The position numbers and the translations under genes are program-made. The notes beneath the pieces were generated by a model. The model was not told the DNA's origin and did not search any database. It worked only from the letters and a program-made list of their open reading frames with translations. A DNA stretch of 64,000 nucleotides from Sphingobium psychrophilum. Its GTDB lineage: Bacteria > Pseudomonadota > Alphaproteobacteria > Sphingomonadales > Sphingomonadaceae. Positions 17,727 to 26,258 of this stretch are shown one piece after another (within the stretch, counting starts at the first letter, position 1; every line of letters begins with the position of its first letter). The stretch lies in contig NZ_JABBFV010000003.1 in NCBI RefSeq assembly GCF_012927105.1, positions 186,001 through 250,000 of the forward strand, given 5' to 3'.

Positions 17727-18398
17727 ATGACCCCCCCTGACACGCCCCTGATTCCCAGCAGAAGGGAAGTTCGTCGCAAGGATCGGCGCGACGCGATCCT
17801 GAGCGTGGCACAGGTTTATTTCCTCGAACATGGCTTCGCCGACACCACCATGTCGGGCATTGCGGCGGAACTGGGCGGGTCCAAGGGCACCTTATGGAAA
17901 TATTTTCCATCGAAGGAAGCCCTGTTCGCCGCCGTGGTCGAGCGGGCGGCCAAAGCCTATCAGGGCCGACTCTCGCAAATCCTCGATCCCCATGGCTCGC
18001 TGGAGCCTACTTTGCAAAGCGCGTGCCGCAGCCTGATTGAGAAGGTTACTTCGCCCGACGCCAGCGCCCTGCATCGCCTGATCGTCGCCCAAGGACGCCG
18101 CTTTCCTGAACTCAGCAAGATTTTCTTCGACCTGGCACCGCAGAACACCCGGCTGTTGCTGGCCGACTTCCTGCACGGCGCAATGACGCGCGGGCAATTG
18201 CGGTCGGCCGACCCGATCGACGCCGCACGCGCACTATTGTCGCTGTCGCTGTCCGGTTGCCACCAACAGATGCTGATCGGCCGCATCGACCGTCCCGCGC
18301 CCAATGAAATCGCCGCCGACGCCGCCTTCGCCGTCGATATCTTCTTGCGCGCCTATGCGCCCCAATCCCGGCCCCAGCCGGACGCCGCAATCGTCTGA
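17727..18398 (+). CDS. TetR-family repressor, divergent from efflux operon
   Basis: A 223-residue TetR protein. The N-terminal helix-turn-helix (about residues 22-66: AILSVAQVYFLEHGFADTTM followed by IAAELGGSKGTLWKYF) is canonical, and the C-terminal part fits the TetR_C dimer/ligand domain. It is transcribed away from the outer-membrane factor-emrA-emrB operon, with CGTAC-N6-GTACG boxes between. The likely role is ligand-responsive repression of the pump and itself. It converges on the winged-helix gene with a 22-base gap. Confidence 0.85.
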   Translation: MTPPDTPLIPSRREVRRKDRRDAILSVAQVYFLEHGFADTTMSGIAAELGGSKGTLWKYFPSKEALFAAVVERAAKAYQGRLSQILDPHGSLEPTLQSACRSLIEKVTSPDASALHRLIVAQGRRFPELSKIFFDLAPQNTRLLLADFLHGAMTRGQLRSADPIDAARALLSLSLSGCHQQMLIGRIDRPAPNEIAADAAFAVDIFLRAYAPQSRPQPDAAIV

Positions 18399-18420
18399 CA
18401 CCCTGCGCCATCCCCCATGA

Positions 18421-18987
18421 TCAGCCGGGGTCTGGCCAATATCCGTCCGGGCACAGCGCATAGCCCCGCCCCTTGATCGTATGCAGCATCGCCACGGCAA
18501 AGCCACGATCCAGCTTGCCGCGCAGGCGCGACATATGCACCTCGACACTATTGGTGCCAGGATCGAAGTCCAGTTGCCAGACTGCGCGCAGCAATTCCGT
18601 CCGGCTCACCGCCTGCCCCGGCAGCCGCGCGAGATGGAGCAGCAGCGCATATTCCCGCGCGAGCAGCGGGATCGGCCGGCCGTTCCGCTCGACCCGCCGA
18701 TCCACCAGCTTGATCGTCAACGCGCCCAGCCGAAGCCGGGGCTGTTCCGCATCGGCCAGGCGGATGATCCGCGCCACCGTCTCGGCCTCATGCATCCAGG
18801 GACCGACCACCTCCTGGACCCCCGCCTCCAGCGCGCGGGCGCGGGCGGCCGGATCGTCTATGCCCTGCCATAATATGGTCGCGTCGCCGACCCGCACCAG
18901 CGGCCACTTGTCCCGACCCGGCTGGATCGCCAGTTCCACTCCGCGCGCGCTCAGCGCCCTCGCGACCGGCGCGAAATCCGCCCCCAT
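18421..18987 (-). CDS. winged-helix regulator with degenerate receiver domain
   Basis: A 188-residue protein. Residues about 95-180 form an OmpR/PhoB winged helix (REYALLLHLARLPGQAVSRTELL followed by SVEVHMSRLRGKLDRG and HTIKGRGYAL). The first about 85 residues resemble only the last third of a receiver (LEAGVQEVVGPWMHEAETVARI) and lack the acidic pocket, phospho-acceptor Asp and the Lys of KP, here GP. It is therefore probably phosphorylation-independent. The ATG at 18987 is preferred over an upstream GTG at 19014. It follows the unknown gene at 19063 on the same strand after 75 bases and may belong to that operon. Confidence 0.75.
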   Translation of the reverse strand: MGADFAPVARALSARGVELAIQPGRDKWPLVRVGDATILWQGIDDPAARARALEAGVQEVVGPWMHEAETVARIIRLADAEQPRLRLGALTIKLVDRRVERNGRPIPLLAREYALLLHLARLPGQAVSRTELLRAVWQLDFDPGTNSVEVHMSRLRGKLDRGFAVAMLHTIKGRGYALCPDGYWPDPG

Positions 18988-19062
18988 GCCATGGCATTCC
19001 ACCCTTCTGCCCACAATCGGCCCGCCATGTTTTCGTCCTCTACATCCGACCCGTGGGGAGGG

Positions 19063-19986
19063 TTAAAAACAAGCCATTTCATGTCCGTTATGGATGTTTC
19101 GCAGCGCCGTCTCGCCCCCGTGGCGGATCAGCGGACTGCTGCTGCCCGTGCCCTGTTCGGCATGGCTGAGCCGCGCGGCGTCATCTTCCAGCGCTGCGCC
19201 GATGGCGCGCCAGGCGGTCCAGCGAATCGCGTCAACGGGATGCCCAGCGGCAAATTCATGCGCCAGGTCGATCGCATTGCCGCCGCCGCACCCGACCGCC
19301 AGTTCCAGCAGCAGTTGCGCGCTCGCCACCGTCATACATTGAGCGATCGCGCCGCGCGCCGTATCGAACCGATATTGCCGCCGCCACCCCTGATCGGGCG
19401 CACTGGCCAATATGTTGAGCGACACCGACAGCGACTCCGCCGGCAATTGCGCATGCACGTCGCGATTAGCGCGATAGAGCAGCATCCTGCCTTCCGACAG
19501 GCAACTGCGCTCGACGAAGCGCAACGCCACCATCTCTCCATCCGAACCGGCCACGCCGTCGGGATCATACTCATAATAGTCCGACGCATAGCCCGGCCCC
19601 AGATAGCCGATAGTCAGAAAGTCGAAACTATGGTCATGCGGCACATGATAAAGGAACGCCGACGCTCCACTCATCCGCACCACATGGTCGCGCTCCGCCG
19701 GCCAGAAGGCGGCGCGCAGCACATAGCGGTCGGTCGGAGGATGGAGCAGCAGCACTTGCGCCGAATAGGGATTGACCCGCCTCTGCCCGGCGCAGCGATC
19801 CTTCAACTCCGCCACCGCCAGGTCCGACAGGAAATCACGGTTGCGCGACAGCGCGCGCAGCATGGGCGCCGCCGCCGCCAGCCCCTCTTCGCATGTCGGG
19901 TCGAACGCCGCGCTCTCGCACCAGTCGATCAGCGCCTCCAGGTCGATGACCGCCTCGTCCTCCCGCGGCTCGATCAGGCGGGGCAT
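19063..19986 (-). CDS. uncharacterised protein with cupin-like HxH...H motif
   Basis: A 307-residue protein that I do not recognise. Residues about 75-195 read like a double-stranded beta-helix: VPHDHSFDF gives H117 and H119, and a second motif with G166 and H178 (RDVHAQL) gives a possible third metal ligand, as in cupin dioxygenases and epimerases. The C-terminal 100 residues are helical, HEAT-like. It overlaps the preceding unknown gene by 13 bases with GGAGGG ahead of its ATG, so the two are coupled. No signal peptide is visible. Catalysis is inferred from the ligand pattern only. Confidence 0.7.
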   Translation of the reverse strand: MPRLIEPREDEAVIDLEALIDWCESAAFDPTCEEGLAAAAPMLRALSRNRDFLSDLAVAELKDRCAGQRRVNPYSAQVLLLHPPTDRYVLRAAFWPAERDHVVRMSGASAFLYHVPHDHSFDFLTIGYLGPGYASDYYEYDPDGVAGSDGEMVALRFVERSCLSEGRMLLYRANRDVHAQLPAESLSVSLNILASAPDQGWRRQYRFDTARGAIAQCMTVASAQLLLELAVGCGGGNAIDLAHEFAAGHPVDAIRWTAWRAIGAALEDDAARLSHAEQGTGSSSPLIRHGGETALRNIHNGHEMACF

Positions 19987-20786
19987 GGCATGCCCTCCAC
20001 CTGCCGCAACGTCCGCGTCGCCAGTCCGCGCACGACCGCATCGATCTCCCGCCCCGCCATCGCCCGCAGCGCCGGCAAGGCGCGCGCCGTGTCGAGCGCC
20101 AGATATTCCCGCATCACCGCCCAGCGCTGGCCCGGCAGCGGCGCGTCCAGCGCCTGCGCAAACTGGTCGGCGGCGTCGCGCCGGCCTTGCAGCCGCAGCA
20201 GCGACAACAGCATCAGCGCGCGGGCATGGCCTTCATCCGCCTGCGCGCTGGCGATCGTCCGTCCGTCGCTGCGATCATGGATGCGCGCCTGCACCGGCCC
20301 GGTCGGCGCTACTTGCGCGCGCAGCAGCATCAGCGGCGCGTCGGTCGGCCGCACCCACAGCGCCTCCCGCCGCTCGTCCAGTTCGATCGTTGCCCCCGCC
20401 GCACAGATCCGCGCGCCGGCCATCATCGCCCGCGCGCCCTCCAGCCGCCAGGCGTCGCCCGCCAACGGCCCGTTCAAAGGACGGCACAGGCTTACCCGCC
20501 CGGAAAAATGCACCCGTTCAGACGGTGCCTGCCCGCCATCCAGCAGGCTCGCGGTCAGCCATATTCGCTCAGTCCGCGCCAGCACCAGATGGCGCGCTCC
20601 CCCCTGCCGACTGGCGCGAAAGCCCGGCAAATGGCGGGGGTCGCCCGCCATCGCCTGTATTTCCTCGGCCAGCAGCGCGTCGAACCAGCCAATGTCCGAC
20701 AGGAAAGGCCGGATCAGCGCCACCGCCCGGTCGATCGGCGCGGCCTCGGCCGTATCGACCGCCTCGGCCAGCGCCGCCGGGATCAC
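19974..20786 (-). CDS. uncharacterised protein coupled to a small peptide gene
   Basis: A 270-residue cytoplasmic protein of unknown function. The middle (about 65-175) is predicted beta-rich and Arg/Ala-rich, and the C-terminal part consists of helices with HEAT-like spacing. It starts with GTG overlapping the stop of the 46-codon gene (GTGA) and overlaps the cupin-like gene at its end. The whole set is thus one translationally coupled unit. I see no catalytic motif, cofactor site or transmembrane segment. Confidence 0.7.
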   Translation of the reverse strand: MIPAALAEAVDTAEAAPIDRAVALIRPFLSDIGWFDALLAEEIQAMAGDPRHLPGFRASRQGGARHLVLARTERIWLTASLLDGGQAPSERVHFSGRVSLCRPLNGPLAGDAWRLEGARAMMAGARICAAGATIELDERREALWVRPTDAPLMLLRAQVAPTGPVQARIHDRSDGRTIASAQADEGHARALMLLSLLRLQGRRDAADQFAQALDAPLPGQRWAVMREYLALDTARALPALRAMAGREIDAVVRGLATRTLRQVEGMPCPA

Positions 20787-20923
20787 GGCCGCACGATCAC
20801 AGCGATCACCACGTCCATCACGCTGATTTCCAGCGCGTCGCGATCCTCCAGGCCGAACAGGCTGGCGCCGTCGTGCAGGTCTGCAATATCGTCGATGGCA
20901 AGCTGTGTGATCTGTTCAGGCAT
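20783..20923 (-). CDS. small peptide (46 residues), first gene of the unknown operon
   Basis: The reading frame encodes 46 residues, starting MPEQITQLAIDDIADLHDGA and ending VMDVVIAVIVRP. It is preceded by a strong GAGGAGG ribosome-binding site at five bases, unlike chance frames. The N-terminal two thirds is acidic (nine Asp/Glu in the first 32 residues) and the last 14 residues are hydrophobic. A short acidic leader plus a distinct tail, coupled to two unknown proteins, is the layout of modified-peptide precursors, but it could equally be a small subunit or a leader peptide. No double-Gly or Cys-rich core is present. Confidence 0.7.
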   Translation of the reverse strand: MPEQITQLAIDDIADLHDGASLFGLEDRDALEISVMDVVIAVIVRP

Positions 20924-21080
20924 AATGACCTCCTCTTTCGCTGTCGGATGGAGGCTATGGCCCGCGCCGCGCCTGGACCAATTAAATCAAATTAATCGCT
21001 GATCCCCGCGTTAACCATTTCTTCGGGCGCGCTTCCTATCCTTTTCCTGGTCAGGCCAAAATCGGAAAAAGTGGGACGAC

Positions 21081-21704
21081 ATGCCGATCTTCAAGCGCAA
21101 TCGCATCCGCCATGGCGAACAGGACGGCGCAGCCGAAACGTCGCGATCCCCGCGCCGCCTGCGCCTGCTTCTGGTCGATGAAAATCCGACTGCGCGCGCC
21201 GTCGTCGCCCGCCGCTTGTCGCATCTCAACTATGACGTGGTGCTGGCCGAAAACGGCTTCATCGCGCTTAATCTGCTCGTCACCCGCCCGGTCGACGTCA
21301 TCCTGATCGACATGGGCCTGACGATGCTGCCGGCGGTCGCCACCATGCAGAAGATCCGCGCCGCCAATCTGGGCGGCAACGCCTGTTTCGTCATGATTGC
21401 CGGACGGCTCGACAGCCAGTCCACGGTAGAGGCGCTCGCCGCCGGGGCCGACGACCATGTCGTCAAACCCTTTGATTTCGACGTGCTCGACGCCCGCCTG
21501 CGCCATCTGTGCCAGCGCGCCGAACAGGTCGGCACCCTCACCCGCCACAATGCCGAACTCGACGCCCGCATCGCTCGCCGCGCGGTGGAACTGGGCGAAA
21601 CCCGCGAAGCGCTGCGCGAAATGCAGCTCGACCGCGCCCGTCTCGTCTCCTCCATCCAGGCGCTGCATGACGAGGTTGAACGCCTCCACGCCGCTCAGGG
21701 CTGA
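21081..21704 (+). CDS. stand-alone receiver-domain protein with C-terminal coiled coil
   Basis: A 207-residue protein. A CheY-like receiver spans about 27-145 (LLLVDENPTARAVVARRLS, acceptor region ILIDMGLTML, and VVKPFDFDVLDARL). The position normally Ser/Thr after strand 4 reads Ala (VMIAG), so phospho-signalling may be altered. Residues about 150-205 form a heptad-rich helix. No DNA-binding or enzyme domain follows. It is divergent from the small-peptide operon, with 157 bases between starts, and its 3' end overlaps the convergent siroheme synthase gene by 10 bases. Confidence 0.8.
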   Translation: MPIFKRNRIRHGEQDGAAETSRSPRRLRLLLVDENPTARAVVARRLSHLNYDVVLAENGFIALNLLVTRPVDVILIDMGLTMLPAVATMQKIRAANLGGNACFVMIAGRLDSQSTVEALAAGADDHVVKPFDFDVLDARLRHLCQRAEQVGTLTRHNAELDARIARRAVELGETREALREMQLDRARLVSSIQALHDEVERLHAAQG

Positions 21705-22459
21705 TCCATCTCCAGCCATAGCGACAAGCCTTCACCCGGCATTTCGGGCGGCCCATCAGCCATGATCCGCACCGCATCCGCCCGCGCCCGGTCCAATATC
21801 GCCGCGGCCACAACCGGATGATGATAGACGCAGTCCGCTTCGCCCAGCAGCCGCGCCGCCCGCAATGTCAGGTCGTCGGGATCGCCCGACCGCAACCGGA
21901 TCACCTCCAGCCGCGACGGCGTCACTACGCCCTCCGCCGCCAGCCAGCCCGGCACGCCATCGACCGCCCCGTCGCGCAGCGGATCGATCGGCCCGCCAGG
22001 GGCCAGCCCGGCATCGATCGCCCGCCGCCGCTCAGCCGCATCCGGCCAGCGCGCCCGGATCGCCGCCCGCCCCGCAAACAGCGCCGTCGCCAGGTTGCCC
22101 AACCGCGCCGGCAGCATCGCCTCCAGCCGCTGCCGCAACGCCTTGGCCAGCCCCGCAGACGCCCCGCCAGTGCCGATCGCGATCAGCACCGGATCGCGGT
22201 CCACGATCGCCGGCAGGGTGAAGTCGCACAGGTCGGGCACATCGGTCGCGTTGACCAGCACGCCCCGCGCCCGCAGCCGCGCCACGGTCGCTGCGTCACC
22301 ATCCGCCACGATCGCGATCCGCGCCGCCGCATCCTCTTCGCCCACCACGATCGCGCCCGCCCGCTCCAGCAGCCGGCGCTTGGCATCGGCCGCTTCGCCC
22401 TCGCCCGTCAATATGACCGGCCGGCCCGTCAGCCGCAAAAAGACGGGCAGGCTCTGCAT
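21695..22459 (-). CDS. cysG: siroheme synthase, precorrin-2 dehydrogenase/ferrochelatase part
   Basis: A 254-residue protein corresponding to the N-terminal (CysG-B/Met8) half of CysG, which oxidises precorrin-2 and inserts iron to make siroheme. The NAD-binding start LPVFLRLTGRPVILTGEGEAADAKRRLLERAG is typical, with GE replacing the more common GGG. The last 75 residues (SRLEVIRLRSGDPDDLTLRAARLLGEADCVYHH) resemble the start of a SUMT methylase domain that has been cut short. The working methylase is encoded at 2151. The start ATG overlaps the lysA stop (ATGA); a longer open frame upstream is rejected. Confidence 0.82.
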   Translation of the reverse strand: MQSLPVFLRLTGRPVILTGEGEAADAKRRLLERAGAIVVGEEDAAARIAIVADGDAATVARLRARGVLVNATDVPDLCDFTLPAIVDRDPVLIAIGTGGASAGLAKALRQRLEAMLPARLGNLATALFAGRAAIRARWPDAAERRRAIDAGLAPGGPIDPLRDGAVDGVPGWLAAEGVVTPSRLEVIRLRSGDPDDLTLRAARLLGEADCVYHHPVVAAAILDRARADAVRIMADGPPEMPGEGLSLWLEMDQP

Positions 22460-23724
22460 CAGCGGCCGACCCAGTCGGGGATGATGTCGCCCTCGATCAG
22501 CGCCTCGATCGGCGGCCGTGCGCGCACCACCGCCCATTTGTCGCCAGACACCAACACTTCGGGCGTCAGCGGCCGGCTGTTATAGGTGCCCGCCATCGTC
22601 GCGCCATAAGCGCCCGCAGTCATGAAAGCGACCAGGTCGCCCGCCTGCACCACATCCATGTCGCGATGCATGGCGAAGGTATCGCCCGTCTCGCACACCG
22701 GACCCACCACATTGGCGGTTTCGCGCACACCCGCCGGCTTTACCGCGCGGATATCATGCCAGGCGTCATAGAGGCTCGGCCGCATCAGGTCGTTCATCGC
22801 TGCATCGACGATCACGAACGGTGCCTTTGCGCCCTGCTTCACCCGCACCACGCGCGACAGCAAAGCGCCCGCATTGCCCACGATCACCCGGCCCGGCTCG
22901 AACATCAACCGCACCGGCCAACCCTGCGTCACCCGGCACACCATCGCGCCATAGGCGGCGGGCGTGGGTGGCAAAGGCTGCGACGGATCATAGGGCACGC
23001 CGAGGCCGCCGCCCAGATCGGCGGTGCGAATGTCATGCCCCGCCGCCCGCAGCTTCTCGATCAGCACGCCGACCTTGGTGAAGGCGGCTTCCAGCGGCGC
23101 AAGGTCGGTTAGCTGGCTGCCGATATGCACGGCCACGCCCTGCACATCCAGCCCCGGCAGATCACGCGCCGCGGCATAGCTTTCCAGCGCCCGGTCATAG
23201 GGAATGCCGAACTTATTCTCGGACTTGCCGGTCGAAATCTTGGCATGCGTGCCCGCATCGACATCGGGATTGATGCGATAGGCTACGGCCGCGCGCTTCC
23301 CCATCGACAGCGCGACCGCCGACAGCATCTCGGCTTCCGGCTCGCTCTCCAGATTGAACTGGTAGATGCCCTTTTCCAGCGCCAGCCGCATTTCCTGCGC
23401 GGTCTTGCCGACGCCAGAAAAGACGATGCGGTCGGCCGGGATGCCCGCCGCGATCGCGCGCAGCAACTCGCCGCCCGACACCACATCCGCGCCCAGGCCG
23501 AGTTTTCCCAGCGTCGCCAGCACGGCGGCATTGGGATTGGCCTTGACCGCAAAGGCGATCAGCGGATTTTCCAGCGCGCTCAGCCCGTCGCGAAACACGC
23601 TGACATGGCGCTCCAGCGTCGCGGTGGAATAGACATAGACGGGCGTGCCGACCGCATCGGCAATCACGTCCAACGGCACCTGCTCCACCTGCATGGCGCC
23701 GTTCACATAGTCAAAATGGTCCAA
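22459..23724 (-). CDS. lysA: diaminopimelate decarboxylase
   Basis: A 421-residue PLP enzyme of the alanine-racemase fold that converts meso-diaminopimelate to lysine and CO2. The PLP lysine segment FAVKANPNAAVL, the GGGLGVPY phosphate-binding motif and the C-terminal CETGD/YNSRP elements are present. It lies in an argH-lipoprotein-lysA-cysG operon; the gap to the lipoprotein gene is 18 bases. Confidence 0.95.
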   Translation of the reverse strand: MDHFDYVNGAMQVEQVPLDVIADAVGTPVYVYSTATLERHVSVFRDGLSALENPLIAFAVKANPNAAVLATLGKLGLGADVVSGGELLRAIAAGIPADRIVFSGVGKTAQEMRLALEKGIYQFNLESEPEAEMLSAVALSMGKRAAVAYRINPDVDAGTHAKISTGKSENKFGIPYDRALESYAAARDLPGLDVQGVAVHIGSQLTDLAPLEAAFTKVGVLIEKLRAAGHDIRTADLGGGLGVPYDPSQPLPPTPAAYGAMVCRVTQGWPVRLMFEPGRVIVGNAGALLSRVVRVKQGAKAPFVIVDAAMNDLMRPSLYDAWHDIRAVKPAGVRETANVVGPVCETGDTFAMHRDMDVVQAGDLVAFMTAGAYGATMAGTYNSRPLTPEVLVSGDKWAVVRARPPIEALIEGDIIPDWVGR

Positions 23725-23742
23725 CTTTGCGTCCTTAAAAGC

Positions 23743-24000
23743 TTATTGCGGCCGCTTTTCAGGCGGCAGGTCGAACGGATCGTCGGCCCTTTGCCGGGAT
23801 TGCGTCAGCAATTCGACATTGCGCTGCGGCCGCGCCTGGATGGATGGCGTCATCAACTCCGTCGATGTCGGCGCCGTCGCCGCCCCGGTCGGCACCGCGG
23901 CCACATTCTGCCCGGTAACGGGTTTCAACGGCTGACGCCCGCCGCATCCGGCCAGCGCCAGCGCGATCATGGACAGGCCAGCCAGCGTCCGTGTCTTCAT
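23743..24000 (-). CDS. small lipoprotein between argH and lysA (LptM-like)
   Basis: An 85-residue lipoprotein: the signal sequence ends in the lipobox LALAGCG, and the mature start CGGRQPLKP resembles the CGxxGPL motif of LptM/YifL, which helps assemble the LPS translocon in the outer membrane and is often encoded near lysA or dapF. The remainder is proline- and threonine-rich and disordered. The ATG overlaps the argH stop (ATGA). Confidence 0.7.
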   Translation of the reverse strand: MKTRTLAGLSMIALALAGCGGRQPLKPVTGQNVAAVPTGAATAPTSTELMTPSIQARPQRNVELLTQSRQRADDPFDLPPEKRPQ

Positions 24001-25367
24001 GATCCCAGCTCCTCTTTCGCCTGCGCTATCCGCGCCCTTACCTGCGACGGGGCCGTGCCGCCATGGCTCTGGCGACTGGCGACCGACGCATCGACCGTCA
24101 GCACCGCATAGACCCGCTCGTCGATCCGCGCGTCGATCTCTTTCAGCGTCGCGATCGGCAACTGGTCCATCGGCACCGCCGCCGCCTCCGCCGCCGCCAC
24201 CGCGCGCCCGGTGATATGATGCGCCTCGCGGAAGGGGATGCCCCCTTCCCGCACCAGCCAATCAGCCAGGTCGGTCGCGGTCGCAAAGCCGCTTTCGGCC
24301 AGGCCCCGCATCCGGTCGGTGCGGAACGTCACCGTCTCGACCATCCCGGTCATCGCCGCGATCGATAGCGCCAGCAGGTCGTGCGCCTCGAACACCGGCG
24401 GCTTGTCGTCCTGCATATCCTTGGAATAGGCGAGCGGCAGCCCCTTCATCGTCACGCACAACGCCGTCATGCACCCCATGATGCGCCCGGCATGGCCACG
24501 CACCAGCTCGGCCGCATCGGGATTGCGCTTCTGCGGCATGATCGAGCTGCCGGTCGAATAGGCGTCGGGCAGTTTCACGAAGCCGAAGGGCTGGCTCGCC
24601 CAGATGATGAACTCCTCGGCCAGCCGCGACAGATGCAGCGACGCCTGCGTCGCCGCCATCAGATAATCGAGCGCGAAGTCGCGATCGCTCACGCTGTCCA
24701 GGCTGTTGTCGGTCGGCTTGGCGAAACCCAGAGCCGCCGCCGTCGCATGGCGATCGGTCGGGAATCCGGTCCCCGCCAGCGCCGCCGCGCCCAGCGGACA
24801 TTCGTTCAGCCGCACGCGCGCATCGGCAAAGCGGCTGCGGTCGCGCCGCACCATTTCATAATAGGCCATCAGATGATGCCCCAGCGTCACCGGCTGCGCC
24901 GACTGCAAATGGGTAAAGCCCGGCATCACCGCATCGGCATTCTCTTCCGCCCGCGTCACCAGCGCGCGTTGCAGACTCAGCAAGCCCGCCTCGACCTCGT
25001 CGATCGCATCGCGCACCCACAGGCGGAAATCGGTCGCCACCTGGTCGTTGCGGCTGCGCGCCGTGTGCAGCCGCCCCGCCACTGGCCCGATCAGCTCGGC
25101 GAGCCGCGACTCGGTGACCATATGAATGTCTTCCAGGTCCAGATTCACCGGTACGCCGTTCGCTTCATATTCGGCCGCGATCCGGTTCAAACCCTCGGTG
25201 ATCGCCTGCGCATCCTCGCCCTCGACGATGCCTTGCTGGGCCAGCATCGCGACATGCGCCTTGGACCCGGCGATATCCTGTTTCCACAATCGCTTGTCGA
25301 AGGGGATGGAGGCATTTATCTCACGCATGATCGATGCCGGGCCGGCGGCGAACCGGCCGCCCCACAT
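23997..25367 (-). CDS. argH: argininosuccinate lyase
   Basis: A 456-residue enzyme of the fumarase/aspartase superfamily that splits argininosuccinate into arginine and fumarate. The start [10 protein letters not shown] and the signature [12 protein letters not shown] are unmistakable. I chose the ATG of MWGGR at 25367; the open frame continues 56 codons upstream into the tlpA gene but without family similarity. argB is encoded separately at 46890. Confidence 0.95.
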   Translation of the reverse strand: MWGGRFAAGPASIMREINASIPFDKRLWKQDIAGSKAHVAMLAQQGIVEGEDAQAITEGLNRIAAEYEANGVPVNLDLEDIHMVTESRLAELIGPVAGRLHTARSRNDQVATDFRLWVRDAIDEVEAGLLSLQRALVTRAEENADAVMPGFTHLQSAQPVTLGHHLMAYYEMVRRDRSRFADARVRLNECPLGAAALAGTGFPTDRHATAAALGFAKPTDNSLDSVSDRDFALDYLMAATQASLHLSRLAEEFIIWASQPFGFVKLPDAYSTGSSIMPQKRNPDAAELVRGHAGRIMGCMTALCVTMKGLPLAYSKDMQDDKPPVFEAHDLLALSIAAMTGMVETVTFRTDRMRGLAESGFATATDLADWLVREGGIPFREAHHITGRAVAAAEAAAVPMDQLPIATLKEIDARIDERVYAVLTVDASVASRQSHGGTAPSQVRARIAQAKEELGS

Positions 25368-25386
25368 GCTGTTGGAGCCTGCTTCC

Positions 25387-26007
25387 GTGATATCGTCATT
25401 CCGCGCGCTAATGATACTGCTCCTGCCTGCCGCTCTGGCGGCTTGCGATAGGCAATCGCCGCCTAAGGAGCAAGCCAATGCCGCCCTCCCCGGCGAGGTT
25501 CCGGCGACGACGGGCGAAGCCACCGGCGGTGCCACGAAGAAGGATGGCGCCTTCGACTATCGGCTCGACCGCAGCAAGGCGGGCACGCCAGCCCCCGACT
25601 TCGCCTTCCAAGACCCGCAAGGCGGCGAAAAGACGTTGCAGGATTTCGCGGGCAAGCCGCTGCTGGTCAATCTCTGGGCGACCTGGTGCGCGCCCTGCAT
25701 CGCGGAAATGCCCACGCTGGACCGGATCGCGGCGACCTACGGTCCCAAGGGGCTGGCCGTCCTCACCATCTCGCAGGACAATCAGGGACTGAAAGCCGCC
25801 ATGCCCTTCTTCGCCAAACATGACCTGCCCCATCTCAAGGGCTGGGCCGACCCGGAAAACCAGTTCGGCTTCCACTATGCCACCGGCCTGCTGCCCACCA
25901 CCGTCATCTATGACCGCCAAGGCAAGGAAATGGTGCGGGTGATCGGCGCGATGGACTGGAAAGGGCCGGAGGCGAAGGCGTTGATCGACGCGGCGATGGC
26001 GTCTTGA
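25387..26007 (+). CDS. tlpA: TlpA/ResA-like thioredoxin lipoprotein
   Basis: A 206-residue membrane-anchored thiol-disulfide oxidoreductase. The signal ends in the lipobox LAAC, and the thioredoxin fold (about 70-205) carries the active-site WCAPC and a cis-Pro region LLPTTVIYD. The GTG at 25387 has GGAG nine bases ahead; an ATG at 25411 would leave a signal lacking its positive residue. Such proteins reduce cytochrome c apoproteins or other periplasmic cysteines. Only 19 bases separate it from divergent argH. Confidence 0.85.
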   Translation: MISSFRALMILLLPAALAACDRQSPPKEQANAALPGEVPATTGEATGGATKKDGAFDYRLDRSKAGTPAPDFAFQDPQGGEKTLQDFAGKPLLVNLWATWCAPCIAEMPTLDRIAATYGPKGLAVLTISQDNQGLKAAMPFFAKHDLPHLKGWADPENQFGFHYATGLLPTTVIYDRQGKEMVRVIGAMDWKGPEAKALIDAAMAS

Positions 26008-26045
26008 TCAATAAGAGGGACCGATAACGAACCAGAGTCAAAAAC

Positions 26046-26080
26046 CCGCCATGCCAGTTGATTGCAAACTGGCGTGGCGG
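26046..26080. terminator. 14-bp hairpin after tlpA
   Basis: Arms 26046-26059 and 26067-26080 pair with one G-U and a 7-base loop. The run of T lies on the minus-strand side (GGGTTTTTG), so as an intrinsic terminator it would mainly stop transcription entering tlpA from the right. The rest of the gap up to 26258 is A/T-rich and presumably holds the receptor promoter; no further motif is clear. Confidence 0.5.
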
Positions 26081-26258
26081 TGATGCACAGTTGTCACTTG
26101 TCCACCGTCCGATCCCGATAATATTCTCAAACGCTTTTGTCATGGAAACAATTGAGAAATATTGCGTTTTAGCGCATTTTTTTGCACTGCAATAGAGGAT
26201 TGCTACAGCCCGTCCGTCATCCCCCTTGTCATCATAAATGCAAAAACAGGGGGCATGA

